Shown here: one piece after another, positions 52,966-58,543 of the stretch
Position numbering within the stretch: the stretch's first letter is position 1
Layout of the letters: each line of letters begins with the position of its first letter
From: Mucilaginibacter sp.
GTDB taxonomy: Bacteria > Bacteroidota > Bacteroidia > Sphingobacteriales > Sphingobacteriaceae
Direction: 5' to 3'
DNA length: 58,543 bases
Assembly: GCA_028287895.1 (NCBI GenBank)
Contig: JAQBOV010000025.1
Location: forward strand, 1-58,543
The notes under the pieces: model-generated
What the model was told of the DNA's origin: nothing
What the model saw: the letters and a program-made list of their open reading frames with translations, nothing else
Database searches by the model: none
Made by a program: the position numbers and the translations under genes

Positions 52966-54408
52966 ATGGCAAACATTTTTTTTAACCGTGATAAATTCCG
53001 CTTTCTTTTACTTGGTGGTGGTTTGTTTTTTTTGACGCTAGGCGCTTATGCGCAAAAAGAAAAAACAAACAACAGGGCTGCGGGGCTAAGGGGCCCTGAT
53101 ACGGGCAAAAATAGTTTGCTGATGCCTGTAACTGTTAAGGATACGGGTAACAACAGCACCGAATCTTTAACACTCAGCCAATGCATTGATTATGCGCTGC
53201 AACATCAGCCCGCCTTAAACATGGCCTTGGTGAATATTCAGATCGCTAAAACAACCAATGCGATAAGCTTATCGGGATGGCTGCCACAGGTTAATGCGCA
53301 GGGGGATCTGATCCATTATATACAATCGCCCGGCAGTAATACAACAACAACAACTACAGGCGGCATATCAACGAGAAGTAACTCAACTAATTCTTTTGTT
53401 CCGGGAATAAGCGTTTCGCAGGCGATATTCAGCCCGGTCCTGTTTTATGCTGCCAAAACCGCACCGCTTTATGTTAAGCAGGCACAGCAGATTACAGACA
53501 GCACTAAAATATTCCTGGTTTCCTCGGTCAGCAAATCATTTTATAATGTGCTGCTTACCCTTGAACAAATTAATGTTTTAAAGGAAGATACTGCCCGGCT
53601 TGGTAAAAGCCTCAGGGATGCTTATCATCAATATAAAGGGGGCATTGTTGACGAGACGGATTATGAGCAAGCGAGTATCACCCTGAACAATTCAATGGCC
53701 CAGTTGAAGCAGGCAAATGAAAATGTAGTTCCGCAATATGCTGCCTTAAAACAATTGATAGGCTATCTCCCCGGAAAGCAGTTTAATGTGAGCTTCGATA
53801 CGCTGGAAATGGCAAGGAATATCCATATTGATACGCTGCAGCAATTACAATATGAAAAACGTATCGAGTATCAGCAGATTGCAACAAACAAACGCCTTCA
53901 AGGAGAACTTGTAAATTATTACAGGTTTTCCTACATGCCTACACTTTCTGCTTTCTATAATTACAATCTTGCTTTTCAGAACAGCCAATTTTCAAATCTT
54001 TTCAGTAATTCTTATCCAAATTCTTTAATCGGATTGTCTGTTAGCATACCCATTTTTACTGGATTTGCCCGATTGCATAACGTGCATAAAGCGCGGTTGC
54101 AGGAACAATTGATCAATTGGAACGAGGTGGATCTGAAATCGCAGATATATAAGGAATATACCACGGCCTTAGCCAATTATAAAAGCAACTATTACAATTT
54201 GCAGTTATTGCAAAAAAATGTGAATCTGGCAAAGCGTGTCTATTTTGTGGTGACCCTGCAATATAAACAGGGAATCGTGCCGTACCTGAACGTAATTACT
54301 GCTGAAGCAAATCTAATATCATCAGAAATTAGCTATTTAAATGCTTTGTTCCAGGTACTATCCAACAAGATAGACCTTCAGAAAGCAATGGGAAATATTT
54401 CTTACTAA
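52966..54408 (+). CDS. TolC-family outer-membrane efflux protein
   Basis: The Met at 52966 (MANIFFNRDKFRFLLLGGGL) gives a normal signal peptide ending LGAYAQ; an earlier in-frame ATG at 52912 adds 18 residues and overlaps a possible -7 box. The mature protein has two TolC/OEP repeats: SLTLSQCIDYALQHQPALNM, GWLPQVNAQGDL, then the second half with YMPTLSAFYNYN, LSVSIPIFTGFARLHNVHKA and KQGIVPYLNVITAEANLI. It forms the outer-membrane tunnel of the tripartite pump encoded by the next two genes; its stop TAA overlaps the next ATG (TAATG). Confidence 0.93.
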   Translation: MANIFFNRDKFRFLLLGGGLFFLTLGAYAQKEKTNNRAAGLRGPDTGKNSLLMPVTVKDTGNNSTESLTLSQCIDYALQHQPALNMALVNIQIAKTTNAISLSGWLPQVNAQGDLIHYIQSPGSNTTTTTTGGISTRSNSTNSFVPGISVSQAIFSPVLFYAAKTAPLYVKQAQQITDSTKIFLVSSVSKSFYNVLLTLEQINVLKEDTARLGKSLRDAYHQYKGGIVDETDYEQASITLNNSMAQLKQANENVVPQYAALKQLIGYLPGKQFNVSFDTLEMARNIHIDTLQQLQYEKRIEYQQIATNKRLQGELVNYYRFSYMPTLSAFYNYNLAFQNSQFSNLFSNSYPNSLIGLSVSIPIFTGFARLHNVHKARLQEQLINWNEVDLKSQIYKEYTTALANYKSNYYNLQLLQKNVNLAKRVYFVVTLQYKQGIVPYLNVITAEANLISSEISYLNALFQVLSNKIDLQKAMGNISY

Positions 54409-55607
54409 TGCATCAAAATCAAAACCCCTGTATGAATAGAGTATTGTTAAATACCATTCTTTTAAGCTGCCTTATTTTGGGCGCCTGTAAAAAAAAGCAA
54501 CCTCCGCAAAATCCCGAGGTTCCTGTTAATTTGATCAAAGTAAAGGAGCAACGTGTTTTATATTACGATAAATACCCTTCAACTACTCAGGCCCTAAGCC
54601 AGGTTAATCTGCTGCCGCAAATAACAGGGTCGGTTACCGGCATATTTTTTAAAGAAGGCGGCTATGTAAAAAAGGGGCAGAAATTGTATGAAATTGACAA
54701 GCGTATCTATCAGGCTAACTATGACCAGGCAATAGCTAATTTAAATGTTTCCAAGGGTACTTTCGTACAGGCTCAACAGGATGCTGACCGTTACGAGTAC
54801 CTCAATAAATATAATGCAGTAGCCAAGCAACTCTATGACCATGCCATTATCACTCTTGAAAACGCAAAAAACACGGTAAATGCCTCGGACCAGGCAGTGA
54901 AAACAGCCAGAACCAATTTAAATTACGCAGTGGTCTATGCGCCGTTCGATGGTACGATAGGTTTTAGTATGGTAAAACTGGGTGATGTGGTAAATCCCGG
55001 TACCACCGTTTTAAATACTATTTCGACGGATGATCCTATAGCTGTTGATTTTATCATTAATGAAAAACAATTGCCGCATTTTGAGCAGTTGCAGAACAGC
55101 AGTAAGCGTGCTCCCGATTCGCTGTTTACTATTTTGTTAGCAGATAATTCTCTTTATCCTTATACAGGTAAGATTTCTATCATAGACCGCGCTGTGGATG
55201 CTCAAACGGGCTCTATCAGGATACGGCTGGTATTTCCCAATCCTAAAAATCTTTTGCGAGTAGGCATGAGCTGTGTGGTAAGGATACATAACCAGGATAC
55301 AGAACCCCAACTGGTACTGCCAAGTAAAGCCGTAGTAGAGCAGATGGGAGAGTATTTCGTATTTGTAGCTAAGGACAGTGTTATCAATCCTACCAAATCT
55401 ACCGCCGATACGGCAACCAGGCCTAAACTTTTAGTGATCCAGAAAAAGGTACAGGTAGGACAAACCATTGGCTCAAATGTGATCGTAAAGAGTGGAATAA
55501 ATAATGGTGACCGCATCGTGGTTGACGGTGTTCAATCTTTACACGATGGTTCCCGCATAACCACAGCCAACAAGGTGCCACCTGCACAGGGCGGCAAAAA
55601 ACGTTAG
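54408..55607 (+). CDS. RND efflux periplasmic adaptor (membrane fusion protein), lipoprotein
   Basis: A 399-aa protein; the ATG at 54408 overlaps the upstream stop by one base, while ATG 54432 gives a more usual lipoprotein signal (lipobox LILGAC). The layout is a lipoyl half (LLPQITGSVTGIFFKEGGYV), a coiled-coil hairpin (about 95-165), the second lipoyl half (NLNYAVVYAPFDGTIGF), a beta barrel (GDVVNPGTTVLNTISTDDPI) and a membrane-proximal domain. It bridges the RND pump and the TolC channel. Confidence 0.92.
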   Translation: MHQNQNPCMNRVLLNTILLSCLILGACKKKQPPQNPEVPVNLIKVKEQRVLYYDKYPSTTQALSQVNLLPQITGSVTGIFFKEGGYVKKGQKLYEIDKRIYQANYDQAIANLNVSKGTFVQAQQDADRYEYLNKYNAVAKQLYDHAIITLENAKNTVNASDQAVKTARTNLNYAVVYAPFDGTIGFSMVKLGDVVNPGTTVLNTISTDDPIAVDFIINEKQLPHFEQLQNSSKRAPDSLFTILLADNSLYPYTGKISIIDRAVDAQTGSIRIRLVFPNPKNLLRVGMSCVVRIHNQDTEPQLVLPSKAVVEQMGEYFVFVAKDSVINPTKSTADTATRPKLLVIQKKVQVGQTIGSNVIVKSGINNGDRIVVDGVQSLHDGSRITTANKVPPAQGGKKR

Positions 55608-55623
55608 TTTAGAAGATAATAAT

Positions 55624-58543
55624 ATGATTGCTAATACCTTTATTAAAAGGCCGGTAACAGCTATAGTGATTTCTATTGTATTGGTAATCACCGGTACGGT
55701 GTGCATCTTGCTTTTACCTATAGACCAATACCCGGATATCACTCCGCCTATTGTACAGGTTAACGGCCAGTTTACCGGCGCCGATGCACAAACGGTTGAA
55801 CAAACCGTAGCCACGCCCATCGAAGAGCAAGTCAACGGCACGCCCGGTATGGAGTATATGCAAAGCAACAGCACCAATAATGGGCTGATGACAATGAATG
55901 TTACGTTTAAAATAGGTACCAATATTGATGTTGCGGCGCTTGATGTGCAGAACAGGGTGAGTATTGCCACGCCGTTATTGCCTGCGGTGGTAAGCAGGCT
56001 GGGATTGACGGTACGTGCCTTAAATCCAAGTATGCTGATGATGGTGGCAATTTATGCACCTAAAGGATCACACAATATTACCTTCCTTGATAATTATACC
56101 AACATTTTTATACAGGATGCATTGCTGCGCGTGCCGGGTGTTGGCAGCATCAATCGGTTTACCGATGATTTCAGTATGCGCATCTGGATGAACCCGGAAA
56201 AAATGGCAGCGTACAGCTTAACGCCTTCGGATGTTATCGCCGCATTAAATGCGCAGAACGTACAGGTTGCCGCAGGAACGGCCGGTGTGCCTCCCCAGTC
56301 CTCAAGCCAGACCTACGAATTGGGTATACTGGTAAACGGCAGGTTAAGTAAGGCTTCGGAGTTTGAAAATATTGTGGTAAAAACCATCCCAACATCAGGC
56401 GAACTGGTGTATCTGAAAGATGTAGCCAGGGTTGAACTGGGGAAGTTTACTTTTTCAAGCAACTCTTTTGTTGACGGTAAACGGGCATCATATCTTCAAA
56501 TTTATCAGGCCCCGGGAAGCAACGCTCTGGAAACAGCTAAAGGTATATACGACGAACTGGCTAAATTGAGAAAAACCTTTCCTTCAGATGTAGAATACAG
56601 CGTTCCGTTTGAATCGGTAACCGTAGTAAAAGTTTCCATGCAGGATGTGGTAGGAACCTTATTAAAAACACTGGCCTTGGTGGCTGTTGTGGTATTCCTG
56701 TTTTTGCAGAGTTTCCGATCAACGCTCATTCCTGTACTTGCCATCCCCGTATCCATATTTGGCACCTTTTGTTTCTTCATTCCTTTAGGATTTACCATCA
56801 ATACCTTAACCATGTTTGGTTTTGTGCTGGCTATCGGTATTGTGGTGGATGACGCCATTATTGTAGTCGAGGCGGTGCAGCATTATATTGATCATGATAA
56901 GATGTCGCCCAAAGAGGCAACCTACCAGGCGATGAAAGATATATCGGCCCCGGTAGTGGCTATTGCGTTAATACTGGCTGCTGTGTTTGTGCCGGTCGGC
57001 TTTATTCCCGGTATAGTAGGCCGCTTATACCAGCAATTTGCCATTACAATCGCCATATCGGTAATTATTTCTGCTTTCATTGCATTGTCTTTAACTCCGG
57101 CACTTTGTACTTTGTTACTAAAACCCACTGACGAAAGCAAAAAGAATAAAGGCCTGAATAAATGGTTTAATAAGTTCAATGATTGGTTTCAGCGGATAAC
57201 CGATAAGTATACCTATGGTGTGAAAAAAAGTATTGAAGGAGCAAGGTATATTGTTATTTTGTTGTTATGTGTCTGCATAGGCGCGTATTTCCTTTTTGTG
57301 CAAAAGCCAACCGGTTTTATACCGTCCGAGGATGACGGGAACCTGTATGTTACTTTTCAACTGCCGCCGGCATCATCCACCGCGGCTTCTGTTGAGGTAA
57401 TGTCCAGATTGATGCATGTCGTGGCAACAACGCCGGGAGTAGCACATTATGCAGCATTGTCCGGGCTAAATGTGGTAACCAATGCCAGTAATTCAAATAA
57501 CGGAACTATATTTTGTCAGCTCGCTCCATGGGATGAGCGCAATACAACAGATGAACAGGTTCCGGGTATAATCGGCGTATTGCAAAAGCGCATAGCCGAT
57601 GCAGGAATAAGGAATGCTAACGTAGAAGTAATACAACCATCGCCTTTGCCTGGTGTAGGATCAACCGTAGGCTTCAGTATGCAAATAGAGCAACGAAGTA
57701 CTACGGATAACTTACAGCAATTTGAAAGCGTGGTGAACAAGTTTATTACCGAAGCAAATAAAAACCCGGCAATAACAAAGGCATTTAGTTTTTATTCGGC
57801 GCATACACCTAATTATAATCTTACTGTCGACCGGGAAAAATGCGAAAAACTTGGCGTCAACATTGCTGATGTGTTTACCACTATTCAGGCTTATATGGGT
57901 AGCCTGTACATTAACGATTTCACTACCTATAACCGTACCTTCCACGTGGTGGTGCAGGCTGATACAGCATTCCGCACCCTTATATCAGACATGAACAAGT
58001 ATTACGTGCGCAACCAGGCCGGGCAGATGGTTCCACTGGGAACGGTTATCAGTTACCAACCGACGGAAGCCTCGCCATTGATATCACATTTTAATATTTT
58101 CAGGTCAGCGGAAGTTGATGGTTCGTCCAGAGAAGGGTATAGCAGTACACAGGCATTGGCGGCATTGCAGGACGTAGCGGCAAAAGTATTGCCAGAAGGA
58201 TATACTTATGAGTTTTCAGGCTTAAGTTACGAGGAAATAAAGGCCGGCTCAACAACCATATATATCTTCCTGTTTTCTATTACATTTGTTTTCCTTTTCC
58301 TGGCTGCATTGTACGAAAGCTGGTCGGTACCTTTTTCGGTACTGCTTGCTGTTCCGGTAGGTGCTTTCGGGGCAATACTTGCATTGGTTTTTGTGCCCGG
58401 CCTTACGGACAATGTGTACGCACAGATAGGGTTGATCACATTGATAGGCCTGGCTGCCAAAAACGCAATCCTTATTGTTGAATTTGCCAAAGTAAGGGTC
58501 GATAGGGGCGAAGAACTGATCAAATCGACATTAGAGGCCGTGA
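55624..58543 (+). CDS. RND multidrug efflux pump, inner-membrane subunit (HAE1/AcrB family), 3' end outside window
   Basis: An open frame from ATG 55624 (MIANTFIKRPVTAIVISIVL) to the window edge, 973 codons, ending within LIKSTLEAV. Standard AcrB features: LLPIDQYPDITPPIVQVNGQ near the start, the proton-relay Asp409-Asp410 in helix 4 (AIGIVVDDAIIVVEAV), the porter domain FQLPPASSTAASVEVM, and the second membrane half starting TTIYIFLFSITFVFLF. It exports drugs or other amphiphiles using the proton gradient with the adaptor and TolC-like partner upstream. About 70 C-terminal residues are missing. Confidence 0.95.
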   Translation, partial: MIANTFIKRPVTAIVISIVLVITGTVCILLLPIDQYPDITPPIVQVNGQFTGADAQTVEQTVATPIEEQVNGTPGMEYMQSNSTNNGLMTMNVTFKIGTNIDVAALDVQNRVSIATPLLPAVVSRLGLTVRALNPSMLMMVAIYAPKGSHNITFLDNYTNIFIQDALLRVPGVGSINRFTDDFSMRIWMNPEKMAAYSLTPSDVIAALNAQNVQVAAGTAGVPPQSSSQTYELGILVNGRLSKASEFENIVVKTIPTSGELVYLKDVARVELGKFTFSSNSFVDGKRASYLQIYQAPGSNALETAKGIYDELAKLRKTFPSDVEYSVPFESVTVVKVSMQDVVGTLLKTLALVAVVVFLFLQSFRSTLIPVLAIPVSIFGTFCFFIPLGFTINTLTMFGFVLAIGIVVDDAIIVVEAVQHYIDHDKMSPKEATYQAMKDISAPVVAIALILAAVFVPVGFIPGIVGRLYQQFAITIAISVIISAFIALSLTPALCTLLLKPTDESKKNKGLNKWFNKFNDWFQRITDKYTYGVKKSIEGARYIVILLLCVCIGAYFLFVQKPTGFIPSEDDGNLYVTFQLPPASSTAASVEVMSRLMHVVATTPGVAHYAALSGLNVVTNASNSNNGTIFCQLAPWDERNTTDEQVPGIIGVLQKRIADAGIRNANVEVIQPSPLPGVGSTVGFSMQIEQRSTTDNLQQFESVVNKFITEANKNPAITKAFSFYSAHTPNYNLTVDREKCEKLGVNIADVFTTIQAYMGSLYINDFTTYNRTFHVVVQADTAFRTLISDMNKYYVRNQAGQMVPLGTVISYQPTEASPLISHFNIFRSAEVDGSSREGYSSTQALAALQDVAAKVLPEGYTYEFSGLSYEEIKAGSTTIYIFLFSITFVFLFLAALYESWSVPFSVLLAVPVGAFGAILALVFVPGLTDNVYAQIGLITLIGLAAKNAILIVEFAKVRVDRGEELIKSTLEAV

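Overview
The window looks like chromosome from a Bacteroidota bacterium of the family Sphingobacteriaceae (Mucilaginibacter or Pedobacter-like). The grounds are a SusC/SusD pair, DUF3857 transglutaminase-type proteins, a propeller-type sensor kinase, promoters of the Bacteroidota form (TTTG, about 19 nt, TAnnTTTG), and AT-rich intergenic DNA. Genus is inference; nothing here fixes it.

Layout. 1-24.5 kb is mostly housekeeping and envelope functions: the 5' end of a TIR-domain gene at the left edge, a small lipoprotein, DUF3175, an MpaB-like oxygenase, pterin dehydratase, an esterase, DoxX, mutS (TTG start), an NlpC/P60 lipoprotein, a 40-aa membrane protein, two overlapping DUF3857 proteins (one without catalytic Cys/His), a DnaQ-like exonuclease, queG, a STAS/SEC14 protein, a deacetylase, a Gfo/Idh/MocA oxidoreductase, ruvB, a polyprenol-phosphate glycosyltransferase, a POT transporter, a thiolase and a PgpH-like 7TM-HD protein. 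A tRNA-Ser(GCT) follows. 24.9-31.5 kb holds a LuxR-type response regulator and its sensor kinase (frameshifted), a secreted protein broken in a T9 run, and a haloperoxidase/PAP2-like lipoprotein. Three diverged 80-bp repeats lie between and upstream of these genes.

32.0-34.6 kb is a very small integrated element: tRNA-Pro(TGG), a tyrosine recombinase, a VapBC toxin-antitoxin pair, and a 15-bp direct repeat of the tRNA 3' end. Beyond it lie decayed pieces of a peptidase-C39 exporter and a TlpA-like thioredoxin.

35.5-44.2 kb is the most interesting part: a SusC-SusD-arylsulfatase-formylglycine-generating-enzyme operon for taking up and desulfating a sulfated substrate. It is preceded by a previously unmarked 27-codon ORF that ends Tyr-Cys-Cys-Cys-stop. 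The Cys codons lie in a hairpin with an alternative partner downstream, and a further hairpin sits before susC. I propose a cysteine-responsive leader-peptide attenuator controlling sulfate-ester scavenging.

44.2-58.5 kb: TetR regulator with an MFS exporter, a small membrane protein and an isochorismatase-like hydrolase; a PQQ-type sugar dehydrogenase; a conserved 497-aa protein of unknown role; two small proteins with an erythromycin-esterase-like enzyme; and a TolC-adaptor-RND efflux operon that runs off the right edge. No rRNA, CRISPR array, intact insertion sequence or replication origin was seen.
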